Below are positions 1-6,155 of a stretch of 6,285 bases of DNA, piece by piece. This DNA comes from Bacteroidales bacterium. Its GTDB lineage: Bacteria > Bacteroidota > Bacteroidia > Bacteroidales > UBA932. A model generated the notes under the pieces. The model had not been told where the DNA came from, ran no database searches, and saw nothing but the letters and a program-made list of their open reading frames with translations. How positions within the stretch are numbered: position 1 is the stretch's first letter; each line of letters opens with the position of its first letter. Location of the stretch: the NCBI GenBank assembly GCA_016295245.1, contig JAEDLO010000088.1, positions 1 to 6,285 of the forward strand, in the 5' to 3' direction. A program made the translations under genes and the position numbers.

Positions 1-15
1 CAAGGCAGGCAAGCT

Positions 16-1668
16 TTATTTCGCCTGCTTCGGTACGCTGAAGGTCAGTTTCAGGGTCGGTTTCTTGCCGCTGTGCAGAGGGCCGTTGAGAGCAGCTTTG
101 TAGAAACGGTCCTTGTCAAGCATAGCCTGGACAGAGGTTGAGGTGGACGAGCCGCTGGCGTACTGGGCCATCATCATATAGCTGTAGTAGTTTGAATAAT
201 AACTGCCGTAGCCGCCATAACCTCCGTAACCGTACCCACCATAGCCGCCGCCATACATACTGTTGTAGTAGCTCTGGTATGCCAGGTACTTGTAGTAGTC
301 GCTCATCTCGGAGTTGTTGTTTGTGGTGTTGGTGACGGTCTCGTTGGCCATAATCAGCAGCCAGATGTCGTAAGAGCCGTTTTTCAGGCGCTCTACTTTC
401 TCGCCGCCCTTGGCCTCGTCAATCTTGATGAGCTCCTGCATATGGTAGGTGATGTCCGGAGCGTACTGCCAGACGGACCTGTTGATGTCGCCCTGATTCT
501 CGTCTGAAGAGCTTGAGTCGGTAAGTCCCATAAAGGATGTGGTGGTGTCGGCAATCACGCGGCAGGTAGGGGAAAGAATGTCCGGCCAGAGATTGTCAAC
601 TTCCTTGTAGTCATCCGGGAACTCGAACGGAAAGACGAGGGATGCTTTGTTGATCACGGTTGAGCGAGGATTGCCGCCCTTGCTCAGAATGGCTTCGCTG
701 ACGATTTCACGCAGATAGCTTGCTGAAACGACCGGCTTGAGTCCGCCGCCGCCCTCAATAGGGATGATGTCTCCGGCAACTCCTGCCTTCGGTCTGGTCT
801 CGTGGCTTGCTACATTGAGACAATACTGAGGGAACTTGCCGGTAGAGGAGTTGGTCAGCAGCGAGTCGAGATCATAGAAATCTGTCGGGCTGTAATAGAA
901 GTGGATGAGGGTGTCCTTGCGGACTCCGTCGTATTCGGCGTTGAACTTCAGGTCGGCATAGTTGCCGTTGATATACTGATATTCCGAATCGTAGTCGAGC
1001 TGGAGCTTGAAGAGATTGAACCTTCCGCCCTCTCCTATAGGATCCTCGGTCTCGATGTAGATGCCCGGGAACTTCTCGCTGTACTTGCTGAAGTCGCTAA
1101 GCTCCTCCTTGGTCAGATCGAGGAAGCGCTTGCCGTATTCGGCGCTGAATTCGAACGAGAGCGAATCTCCTCCGTTATAAACGGGAGTAGTCTTGGTGAT
1201 GCGTTTTGTGCCGTGCTTTACGGCCTTGTTGATGTCGAAATCCTTGCTCGGCTTGATCGGGGCTTCGAGCTCATACACGTTGACGGTCTGGAGTATGCGG
1301 TCGTAGCGCGGGTCGATGCTGGATATGGTGTCCTTGGCGATTGAGAAGTGGAAGCCCTTGAAGACAGGGTCCTTTCCGAAGTCGATGCCTTCCTCCTTGT
1401 CGAACACCGGCACGAGGGTGATGGCGCAGCCCTTTTTGCTGAGGCCGTATTCAGAGTCGCGTACGGAGCCCATAGTCGCGCGGGTTGACGAGAAGCCGGA
1501 CAGGCTGTCAGCCATCTTGAGCTCTATCTTCTCAAGCGGAATCTCAACCGTGTATATGTCAAACAGCTGATCGACCGGAATGGTGTCCATTCCGAGCGTC
1601 GGGTTCTTCTCTACACAAGAAATGCAGCAGACCAGAGCCGCTGCAATTGAAAGCATACGGAGTTTCAT
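16..1668 (-). CDS. DUF4270 family lipoprotein with Gly/Tyr-rich tract
   Basis: This is a predicted exported lipoprotein of 550 residues in the Bacteroidota DUF4270 family, whose function is unknown. The start chosen is the ATG at 1668, which gives a clean signal peptide (MKLRMLSIAAALVCCISC) and lies one base after the stop of the upstream GT5 gene. An in-frame ATG at 1683 would add five residues and overlap that gene. The acylated cysteine is probably the last Cys of the CCISC stretch, about residue 18, although the lipobox is imperfect (Cys rather than Leu at -3). The body has the mixed beta-type composition seen in DUF4270 and a conserved-looking block near residues 305-375 (IPIEGGGGLKP, ASLVFPFEFPDD). 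Residues 472-488 form a Gly/Tyr repeat, followed by a Tyr/Ser/Met-rich stretch. It probably shares a promoter with the GT5 gene. Family assignment rests on recalled sequence character, not a search. The surface location is an inference. Confidence 0.8.
   Translation of the reverse strand: MKLRMLSIAAALVCCISCVEKNPTLGMDTIPVDQLFDIYTVEIPLEKIELKMADSLSGFSSTRATMGSVRDSEYGLSKKGCAITLVPVFDKEEGIDFGKDPVFKGFHFSIAKDTISSIDPRYDRILQTVNVYELEAPIKPSKDFDINKAVKHGTKRITKTTPVYNGGDSLSFEFSAEYGKRFLDLTKEELSDFSKYSEKFPGIYIETEDPIGEGGRFNLFKLQLDYDSEYQYINGNYADLKFNAEYDGVRKDTLIHFYYSPTDFYDLDSLLTNSSTGKFPQYCLNVASHETRPKAGVAGDIIPIEGGGGLKPVVSASYLREIVSEAILSKGGNPRSTVINKASLVFPFEFPDDYKEVDNLWPDILSPTCRVIADTTTSFMGLTDSSSSDENQGDINRSVWQYAPDITYHMQELIKIDEAKGGEKVERLKNGSYDIWLLIMANETVTNTTNNNSEMSDYYKYLAYQSYYNSMYGGGYGGYGYGGYGGYGSYYSNYYSYMMMAQYASGSSTSTSVQAMLDKDRFYKAALNGPLHSGKKPTLKLTFSVPKQAK
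205..255 (-). repeat. Gly-Tyr low-complexity tract inside the DUF4270 lipoprotein
   Basis: Seventeen consecutive codons encode only Gly and Tyr (YGGGYGGYGYGGYGGYG, residues 472-488). A Tyr/Asn-rich stretch precedes it and a Tyr/Ser/Met-rich stretch follows. The Gly codons are a mix of GGC, GGT, GGG and GGA, and the Tyr codons a mix of TAT and TAC. The protein repeat is therefore more regular than the DNA, which argues for selection on the peptide rather than recent slippage. The function is unknown; a flexible or self-associating surface segment is an inference. Confidence 0.85.
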
Positions 1669-1669
1669 A

Positions 1670-2485
1670 TCAGATTTCGTCATAAAAACTGCAGTACTCT
1701 CCGATGTAGTTTCCGTTCTCCAGGGCCTCTCTGCTGAAAGGCAGGGTCTTGAGTCCGAGGCTTGAACAGTAGTCCGTAATCTGCGGATCGATGTTCTCGG
1801 AGCCGAGTATCACACCACTTGAGTACTTGGCGGCGATTTTAGCAAGATTTATGCCACTTGGGTCCTCCAGAAGAGCCAGGTCTTCGCGGGTCACGCCGCC
1901 GAAGCAGGCCTTCTCGGCGAAATCGGGGCTGAAGCTTGCGGGAGTGTCGTCATAGAGCGAGAGCACGACCTTGCTTGAAGAGAAAATCGGATCGTCCTTG
2001 TAGGCCTTGGCCAGATAGACAGGCACGAGGTGGGAAATCCAGCCCTGGCAGTGGATTACGTCAGGGGCCCAGCGCAGTTTCTTGACCGTTTCGAGCACGC
2101 CCCTTGCGAAGAAGATGGCCCTCTCGTCGTTGTCGGCGAAAAAGTGGCCACTCTCGTCGCTGAAGAGCTGCTTGCGGCGGAAGTAGTCCTCGTTGTCAAT
2201 GAAGTACACCTGGATGCGGGCGGCCGCAATCGAGGCTACTTTGATGATGAGTGGATGATCCACGTCGGAGATGATGATGTTCATTCCGGAGAGGCGGATT
2301 ACTTCGTGAAGCTGGTTCTTGCGCTCGTTGATGCAGCCGAATCGCGGCATGAATGAGCGGATCTCCCTCTTGCGCTCCTGTATCCCCTGAGGAAGGTAAC
2401 GCCCTATCCTGGAGATTTCGGTCTCCGGGAGATAGGGATAAATCTCCGAATTGACAAAAAGAATTTTCTGCTTAATTTCGCTCAT
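1670..2485 (-). CDS. Short GT5 glycogen/starch synthase-like protein (N-terminal domain only)
   Basis: This 271-residue protein resembles the N-terminal Rossmann half of GT5 glycogen/starch synthases. It opens with KILFVNSEIYPYL, the counterpart of the VxSExxP start of GlgA, and residues near 140-160 (PDVIHCQGWISHLVPVYLA) match the GlgA VHAHDWHxGL region. Full GlgA is about 475 residues, and here the whole C-terminal GT-B domain is absent. The N-terminal ADP-glucose-binding KTGGL loop is replaced by PETEIS, and the HDWH motif reads CQGW. Short proteins of this kind, annotated as glycogen synthase, occur in Bacteroidales, so this is probably the family's normal form rather than a recent truncation. 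I infer that it is not a working glycogen synthase by itself. It is the first gene of the minus-strand unit, with a TATATTTG box just upstream and the DUF4270 gene one base downstream. Confidence 0.75.
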   Translation of the reverse strand: MSEIKQKILFVNSEIYPYLPETEISRIGRYLPQGIQERKREIRSFMPRFGCINERKNQLHEVIRLSGMNIIISDVDHPLIIKVASIAAARIQVYFIDNEDYFRRKQLFSDESGHFFADNDERAIFFARGVLETVKKLRWAPDVIHCQGWISHLVPVYLAKAYKDDPIFSSSKVVLSLYDDTPASFSPDFAEKACFGGVTREDLALLEDPSGINLAKIAAKYSSGVILGSENIDPQITDYCSSLGLKTLPFSREALENGNYIGEYCSFYDEI

Positions 2486-2490
2486 AAATA

Positions 2491-2498
2491 CAAATATA
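2491..2498 (-). promoter_or_regulatory. Bacteroidota -7 promoter box for the GT5-DUF4270 unit
   Basis: On the minus strand this reads TATATTTG, a perfect match to the TAnnTTTG -7 element of the Bacteroidota primary sigma factor. It ends 5 bases before the ATG at 2485, so the transcript would have an extremely short leader. No good TTTG -33 element is visible about 19-20 bases further upstream. Confidence 0.55.
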
Positions 2499-2507
2499 AG
2501 AATTTTT

Positions 2508-2536
2508 TTTGAACTATTGATAATTCATTATCTTTG
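2508..2536 (+). promoter_or_regulatory. Bacteroidota promoter for the ftsX operon
   Basis: A TTTG at 2508-2511, at the end of an eight-T run, and TATCTTTG at 2529-2536 match the -33 TTTG and -7 TAnnTTTG elements. The spacer is 17 bp, slightly short of the usual value. The box lies 19 bases before the ftsX ATG at 2556. It lies back to back with the minus-strand promoter, so both units fire from a 70-bp spacer. Confidence 0.6.
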
Positions 2537-2555
2537 GGGTTTGATTTGATATACT

Positions 2556-3443
2556 ATGTCTGACAAGAAGCAAAAGAATCAAGTTACCCGCGCCAGGATG
2601 GCCGGGGCATATCTGACGAGCGTGATTAGCATCAGCCTTGTGTTGCTGCTGATAGGCTTTGCTGCGCTGCTGCTTGCCAATGCTTCTTCCGTCTCCCGCT
2701 ATTTCAAGGAGAGCCTCCAGGTAACCGTGATGCTCCAGGACGGGGCGAGCGAGGATGACGCCGCGCTCTATGCGTCCAAGGTTTCAAGCCTTCCGTACGT
2801 CAAGAACGCGCGCATCGTGACCCGCGAGGAAGGCGAGCGCGAGCTGGCGCAGATGCTCGGGGAGGACTTCCTGAGCGTATTTGAGAGCTCGCCGGTGCCG
2901 ATTTCGGTGGAGCTGAGCCTCAAGGCGGAGTATGTCGAGCCCGACAGTCTCAAGTTCGTGACTTCCACGCTTCAGGCTGCATCGCCGCTGGTTGACGAGG
3001 TGTCCTGCCAGCAGAGCCTCGTGGAGGCGCTCAATGCCAATATGACAAGGATTTCCCTGGTGCTGGGCGTTTTCGTGCTGGCGCTGCTCGTGATCTCCTT
3101 CGCCCTGATAAGCAACACGGTGCGCATCAGCCTTCACGCCCAGCGCTTCAGCATCCACACGATGAAACTCGTGGGCGCGACGCTTTCGTTCATCCGCGCT
3201 CCTTTCCTCTGGCGCTCGGTGCTCCAGGGCTTCATCTCCTCGCTTCTGGCTCTCGCCGTGCTGGCGGCTGGCCTGAACGTGATGAGGACCTCCTTCCCGG
3301 CGCTGTTTTCAATCATCGACCTGCGGGCAACGGCGATTGCCGGCGCTGCGGTCGTGGTCAGCGGCGTGCTCATCTGTCTGGTGAGCACCTTCTTTGTAGT
3401 AACCAGGCTGGTCAACACGACCAGAGATAATCTTTATGTCTAG
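2556..3443 (+). CDS. ftsX: Cell division protein FtsX (ABC transporter-like permease)
   Basis: FtsX is the membrane subunit of the FtsE-FtsX complex. The complex works at the division site and transmits ATP hydrolysis to periplasmic peptidoglycan hydrolase regulators; it does not transport a solute. The 295-residue length and layout fit the family. There is a basic cytoplasmic N-terminus, a first membrane helix near 20-41, a periplasmic domain near 45-165, and then three helices near 166-189, 222-245 and 259-284. The segment between helices 2 and 3 (SLHAQRFSIHTMKLVGAT) matches the cytoplasmic loop of FtsX/MacB-type permeases, with the typical MKLVGA motif. ftsE is not adjacent in the window. 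In Bacteroidales ftsX is commonly followed by a DUF3098 gene and uppP, exactly as seen here. The stop overlaps the next start by 8 bp, which suggests translational coupling. Confidence 0.93.
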   Translation: MSDKKQKNQVTRARMAGAYLTSVISISLVLLLIGFAALLLANASSVSRYFKESLQVTVMLQDGASEDDAALYASKVSSLPYVKNARIVTREEGERELAQMLGEDFLSVFESSPVPISVELSLKAEYVEPDSLKFVTSTLQAASPLVDEVSCQQSLVEALNANMTRISLVLGVFVLALLVISFALISNTVRISLHAQRFSIHTMKLVGATLSFIRAPFLWRSVLQGFISSLLALAVLAAGLNVMRTSFPALFSIIDLRATAIAGAAVVVSGVLICLVSTFFVVTRLVNTTRDNLYV

Positions 3444-3678
3444 TATGGATAATATGGCAACGAGCCGCAAAGGCCTCAGACTCCTGCTTGCAGGCTTTCT
3501 GGTGATGGTCGCCGGCTATATTCTGATGACGGGTGGCGGCTCCGACGACCCCAACGTCTTCAATTATGCGATGTTCGATTTCAGGAGGCTGTATGCAGCT
3601 CCCCTGGTAATCATTGCCGGCATCGTGACTATCGTCGTGGCAATAATGGGTAACTTTAAAGACAAGGAGGAAAGATAA
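3436..3678 (+). CDS. DUF3098 small two-helix membrane protein
   Basis: This 80-residue inner-membrane protein belongs to the Bacteroidota DUF3098 family, whose function is unknown. Helix 1 spans about residues 14-31 and helix 2 about 57-73. They are joined by the family's hallmark loop GGGSDDPNVFN (33-43) followed by FDFRR and AP. A short charged tail (KDKEER) ends the protein. The start used overlaps the ftsX stop by 8 bp. In-frame ATGs at codons 4 and 7 are possible alternatives, and codon 4 would remove the overlap. It sits between ftsX and uppP, the usual Bacteroidales order, so a link to division or envelope synthesis is plausible but only inferred from context. Its stop overlaps the uppP start as TAATG. 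Confidence 0.88.
   Translation: MSSMDNMATSRKGLRLLLAGFLVMVAGYILMTGGGSDDPNVFNYAMFDFRRLYAAPLVIIAGIVTIVVAIMGNFKDKEER
3664..3670 (+). promoter_or_regulatory. Canonical Shine-Dalgarno sequence before uppP
   Basis: AAGGAGG lies 7 bases before the uppP ATG, inside the last codons of the DUF3098 gene. It supports the chosen start. It stands out because the other genes here have no such site, as is usual in Bacteroidota. It may simply reflect the Lys/Glu/Arg codons it encodes. Confidence 0.5.
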
Positions 3679-4490
3679 TGGAGTGGTGGGAATCAATACT
3701 TATGGGCCTTGCGCAGGGTCTTACCGAGTTCTTGCCGGTGAGCAGCAGCGGCCACCTTATGATCGCCCGCGACCTGCTCGGTGTGCAGAGCGAGGGTTTT
3801 CTGGACTTTACGGTGACGGTCCACTTCGCCACCGTCCTTAGCACCATCATCGTCTTCTGGGCTCCGATCAAGAAGCTTTTCGGTGGCTTCTTCAAGTTCA
3901 AATACAATGACGAGACGGATTATATCCTCAAGATAATCGTGTCTATGATACCTGTTGCGGTTGTCGGCCTGTTCTTCAAGGACAAGGTCGAAATCCTCTT
4001 CGGCGACAGCCTCAGGACCGTGGCCTTCTGCCTGCTGGTGACGGCTGTGCTGCTGTGCCTTTCAGACGTGCTGTCTGGCCGCATCAACAGGGTAAACAAC
4101 TCGCGCAACGGCATCTCCTGGTGGCAGGCGCTCGTCGTCGGCCTCGCCCAGGCAGTGGCCGTGGCTCCGGGCCTTTCGCGCTCCGGCACCACCATCGCTA
4201 CGGGTCTTATCGCCGGCGTGAAGCGCGAAAATATGGCACAGTTCTCCTTCCTGATGGTCCTCGTGCCCATCCTCGGAGAGCAGCTTCTCGACCTTGTGGA
4301 TATGCTTTCCGGCGAAGCCGCAATCAGCTCGGGCATAGGCTTTATGCCTCTGGCCCTGGGCTTCCTCTCGGCATTCCTTTCGGGCCTTTTCGCCTGCAAG
4401 GTGATGGTCGCCCTGGTCAAGAGGGCCCGCCTCAGCTGGTTTGGTCTCTACTGCCTGGTTGTTGCAGGTCTCATCCTGTTCTTTGCATAG
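3678..4490 (+). CDS. uppP: Undecaprenyl-diphosphate phosphatase (UppP/BacA)
   Basis: UppP removes a phosphate from undecaprenyl diphosphate and so regenerates the C55-P carrier lipid used for peptidoglycan and surface polysaccharides. It is an integral inner-membrane enzyme, and raised dosage of family members gives bacitracin resistance. The 270-residue length is typical. Both family signatures are intact. The (E/Q)xxxE motif with the following serines and histidine appears as QGLTEFLPVSSSGH at residues 13-26. PGLSRSGTT is at 164-172, with Arg168 matching the essential motif-2 arginine. Multiple hydrophobic helices cover the rest. The start is fixed by the TAATG overlap with the DUF3098 gene and an AAGGAGG site. 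The next gene begins 3 bp after the stop. Confidence 0.96.
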   Translation: MEWWESILMGLAQGLTEFLPVSSSGHLMIARDLLGVQSEGFLDFTVTVHFATVLSTIIVFWAPIKKLFGGFFKFKYNDETDYILKIIVSMIPVAVVGLFFKDKVEILFGDSLRTVAFCLLVTAVLLCLSDVLSGRINRVNNSRNGISWWQALVVGLAQAVAVAPGLSRSGTTIATGLIAGVKRENMAQFSFLMVLVPILGEQLLDLVDMLSGEAAISSGIGFMPLALGFLSAFLSGLFACKVMVALVKRARLSWFGLYCLVVAGLILFFA

Positions 4491-4493
4491 CAG

Positions 4494-5234
4494 ATGGCCG
4501 CCCGCGAAGGAGTTTATTTCGTTTCCGATGTCCACCTGGGGCTGCGTACCGCTGACCCTCAGGAGAGGGAAGAGCGTTTCCTGGCCTTTCTGAAGGGGAT
4601 ACCCTGCGAGGACACGCTTGCCCTTTATCTGCTCGGGGACATCTGGGATTTCTGGTATGAATACCGCGACGTCGTGCCCCGTATCGGGATGCGCGTGGTC
4701 GCCCGGCTGGTCAGCCTGATGGAGGCCGGCGTGCAGGTGTACTTCTGCCCCGGCAACCACGACATCTGGACCTTCTCCTTCTTTGAGAGCCTCGGGATGA
4801 AGAGGATCAGCCAGCCTCACTACGTGAGCATCGGCGGCAAGGTCTTCTGCCTCGGGCACGGCGACACCCTCGGGGGCTGCCCGCGCACATATGCCTTTAT
4901 GCTCAAGGTCTTCCGCTGCCGCGCCATCCAGCGCCTTTTCAGCACGCTGCATCCCTGGCTTGCCTTCCGCTTCGGGCTGGGCTGGTCGAAGTCCAACCGC
5001 CGAAGCCACAAGCCCTACGAGTTCCGGGGCGAGCAGGAGCCGCTCTATCGCTTCTGCACCGGGCGCGCCGCCATTCAGAAGGCGGATTACTACGTCTTCG
5101 GTCACTTCCACTGCCGCGTGGATATGCCGCTGCCTGACGGCTCACGGCTATATGTGCTCAAGGATTGGATGGATGGCGGGATGCCTCACGGCTACTTCAA
5201 CGGCTCTTCTTTCTATCTCCGCTCTTCTTTGTAG
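4494..5234 (+). CDS. lpxH: LpxH-like UDP-2,3-diacylglucosamine diphosphatase
   Basis: LpxH hydrolyses UDP-2,3-diacylglucosamine to lipid X and UMP, the fourth step of lipid A synthesis, at the inner face of the inner membrane. The 246-residue protein carries the complete set of calcineurin-like metallophosphoesterase motifs in order: SDVHLG (11-16), GDIWDFW (48-54), GNHD (87-90), GHGD (121-124) and GHFH (203-206). These supply the two-metal site. The GDIWDFW form and the helical insertion between GHGD and GHFH fit the LpxH group better than generic phosphoesterases. The insertion contains HPWLAF and WSKSNRRS. The start lies 3 bp after uppP. In the Bacteroidales arrangement I know, uppP is often followed by truB, so lpxH in this place is a local variation. 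The 3' end overlaps the convergent DUF4294 gene by 38 bp. The main doubt is LpxH versus a paralogous phosphoesterase. Confidence 0.85.
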   Translation: MAAREGVYFVSDVHLGLRTADPQEREERFLAFLKGIPCEDTLALYLLGDIWDFWYEYRDVVPRIGMRVVARLVSLMEAGVQVYFCPGNHDIWTFSFFESLGMKRISQPHYVSIGGKVFCLGHGDTLGGCPRTYAFMLKVFRCRAIQRLFSTLHPWLAFRFGLGWSKSNRRSHKPYEFRGEQEPLYRFCTGRAAIQKADYYVFGHFHCRVDMPLPDGSRLYVLKDWMDGGMPHGYFNGSSFYLRSSL

Positions 5235-5952
5235 CTCCGTCCTTTGAGGCCGCCTGAGGCTTCTTTCTGACCTCGCTGCTGAGACGTTCGCTGCCCACTG
5301 CCGTGCGCGGCGGCCTTTCCATAAATATCGAATAGTAGAAGGAGTCCCATTGCCCCGAATCCCAGATGTGGCAGAGCTCCTCGATTTTTGCATCCTCGCC
5401 CTTTGGGTCATAGCGTGTCTTGAGGTTCTGCGAGAAGAGCCTTGCGACCAGCTGCCAGAAATTCGCCGCGAAACCGCTCTCGTAGGTCCGGATGATCTCG
5501 TAGGCGCTCATCCCGCATTCGCGGTCCACAAGGCGCATCAGCACCAGCCCCTGGCTAACCGTCATCGAGCGTATGTCCTTCTCGAAGAGGCGGAAAAGCT
5601 CCTTCTCGACATCGGCCACGTAGCGGTTGCGCTCGGAGCGGCGTGTCACGTCGGCGGCGATGGTGCTGTCCACCTGGGCCATCATCTTGCGCCCCACCAG
5701 CGCGAAGGGGTAAACCTTGTTGAAATTGTAAACCAGCTTGTAGTACCTGCGCCAGTCAGCGCTGCCTGCCTTTCGCCCGCGCGGGAGTATCCACACAGGG
5801 TCGAGGGTCTCCATAAACACCGTGTCGCCCTCGGGCGTGACTTCGTAGTACATAGGGGTCCCCTTCGGCTTGCGCAGCTTCTGGGCTGAGGCCGGAATGA
5901 GGAAAAGGAGCGAGAGCAGGACTGACAATATGTACTTCGGGCGGTATTTCAT
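5197..5952 (-). CDS. DUF4294 family exported protein
   Basis: This 251-residue protein belongs to the Bacteroidota DUF4294 family, of unknown function. An N-terminal signal peptide (residues 1-23, hydrophobic core ILSVLLSLLFLI, cleavage likely after ASA) predicts export to the periplasm or cell surface. The mature part has the family landmarks: a GDT segment near 42-44, a paired-Arg/Lys helix leading to the VYPFALVGRKM block (80-90), TVSQG (131-135), LVDRE (141-145), FWQLVARLF (165-173) and YDPKGED (181-187). The last 40 or so residues form a basic, Lys/Arg/Ser-rich tail with no family resemblance I recognise. The start at 5952 was preferred to an in-frame ATG at 6084. The longer form would place 44 unrelated residues before the signal peptide and would run through the promoter. 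Confidence 0.87.
   Translation of the reverse strand: MKYRPKYILSVLLSLLFLIPASAQKLRKPKGTPMYYEVTPEGDTVFMETLDPVWILPRGRKAGSADWRRYYKLVYNFNKVYPFALVGRKMMAQVDSTIAADVTRRSERNRYVADVEKELFRLFEKDIRSMTVSQGLVLMRLVDRECGMSAYEIIRTYESGFAANFWQLVARLFSQNLKTRYDPKGEDAKIEELCHIWDSGQWDSFYYSIFMERPPRTAVGSERLSSEVRKKPQAASKDGATKKSGDRKKSR
5203..5230. repeat. In-phase direct repeat in the convergent gene overlap
   Basis: GCTCTTCTTT occurs at 5203-5212 and again at 5221-5230, an offset of 18 bp. Because the offset is six codons, both genes show a peptide echo: SSF...SSL at the end of the LpxH-like protein and KKS...KKS at the end of the DUF4294 protein. It spans most of the 38-bp overlap and includes the end of both reading frames. 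Confidence 0.7.
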
Positions 5953-5958
5953 ACCCTG

Positions 5959-5989
5959 CAAATATACAAAAATGATGCTTGTCGGGAAA
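5959..5989 (-). promoter_or_regulatory. Bacteroidota promoter for the DUF4294 gene
   Basis: On the minus strand a TTTC at 5986-5989 and TATATTTG at 5959-5966 are separated by 19 bp. They match the -33 (TTTG, one mismatch) and -7 (TAnnTTTG, perfect) elements. The -7 box ends 6 bases before the ATG, so the message would be leaderless or nearly so. This also supports the 5952 start over the upstream ATG. Confidence 0.6.
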
Positions 5990-6009
5990 TGTGAGTTAGA
6001 CCTCTGTGC

Positions 6010-6040
6010 TTCGCGTCGAAAATGTTCGGAAAAAATTTTG
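6010..6040 (+). repeat. Direct repeat copy 1 (TTCGnGTCGAAAAT motif)
   Basis: This copy begins TTCGCGTCGAAAATGTTCGG and runs into an A-then-T stretch ending TTTTG. It contains two nested dyads, TTCG-N3-CGAA and CGAA-N4-TTCG. Copy 2 lies 78 bp downstream. The similarity may extend a little upstream, since both copies are preceded by a GACC element. Confidence 0.6.
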
Positions 6041-6087
6041 GACCAAGTGTGTAAATCGCTGAGAATGCGGAGATTGACCCTCAATAT

Positions 6088-6116
6088 TTCGTGTCGAAAA
6101 TATTTGAAAATTTTTG
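6088..6116 (+). repeat. Direct repeat copy 2 (TTCGnGTCGAAAAT motif)
   Basis: This copy begins TTCGTGTCGAAAATATTTG and ends in a TTTTTG run. It matches copy 1 apart from a few transitions and a small length difference in the A/T stretch. The TTCG-N3-CGAA dyad is conserved exactly, while the second dyad is degraded to CGAA-N4-TTTG. It lies 32 bp before the rplP -7 box. Confidence 0.6.
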
Positions 6117-6144
6117 TCGTTTATGATGGAAATTCAAATATTTT
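6097..6144. repeat. 12-bp inverted repeat upstream of the rplP promoter box
   Basis: AAAATATTTGAA at 6097-6108 is the exact reverse complement of TTCAAATATTTT at 6133-6144, with a 24-bp spacer. The left arm is part of direct repeat copy 2 and the right arm ends 3 bp before the -7 box. It could be an operator pair, or a stem in any longer transcript. Its AT content makes chance a real alternative. Confidence 0.5.
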
Positions 6145-6147
6145 TAC

Positions 6148-6155
6148 TAAATTTG
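6148..6155 (+). promoter_or_regulatory. Bacteroidota -7 promoter box for rplP
   Basis: TAAATTTG matches TAnnTTTG exactly and is followed by GCAG, much as the DUF4294 promoter box is followed by CAGG. No clean TTTG lies at the expected distance upstream. The nearest candidates are TTTATG at 6120-6125 (22-bp gap) and TTTG at 6113-6116 (31-bp gap). Transcription from here would give a leader of roughly 80 bases before the rplP ATG. Confidence 0.5.

Noticed and set aside
5..28. Possible terminator hairpin at the end of the DUF4270 gene (GCAGGC/GCCTGC, 12-base loop)
   Set aside because: The stem is only 6 bp, includes the last codons and the stop, and has no visible T-run before the window edge.
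802..1344. Plus-strand open frame of 180 codons inside the DUF4270 gene
   Set aside because: Its Val/Glu/Leu-rich composition mirrors the complementary codons of the real gene. It has no promoter, motif or family match.
4055..4555. Plus-strand frame overlapping uppP and the lpxH start
   Set aside because: It is an out-of-frame Pro/Arg-rich shadow across the uppP-lpxH junction. Both real genes are supported by catalytic motifs.
4062..5111. Long minus-strand open frame of 349 codons opposite uppP and lpxH
   Set aside because: It is antisense to two genes with intact catalytic motifs, and its Glu/Ala/Gly/His-rich composition is typical of a GC-rich shadow frame. No family resemblance is visible.
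5350..5889. Plus-strand open frame of 179 codons inside the DUF4294 gene
   Set aside because: It is opposite a gene whose family motifs are intact and shows no recognisable domain.
5953..6084. N-terminal extension of the DUF4294 protein to an ATG at 6084 (44 extra residues)
   Set aside because: The extension would precede a clear signal peptide and cross a perfect promoter box. The family start fits 5952.
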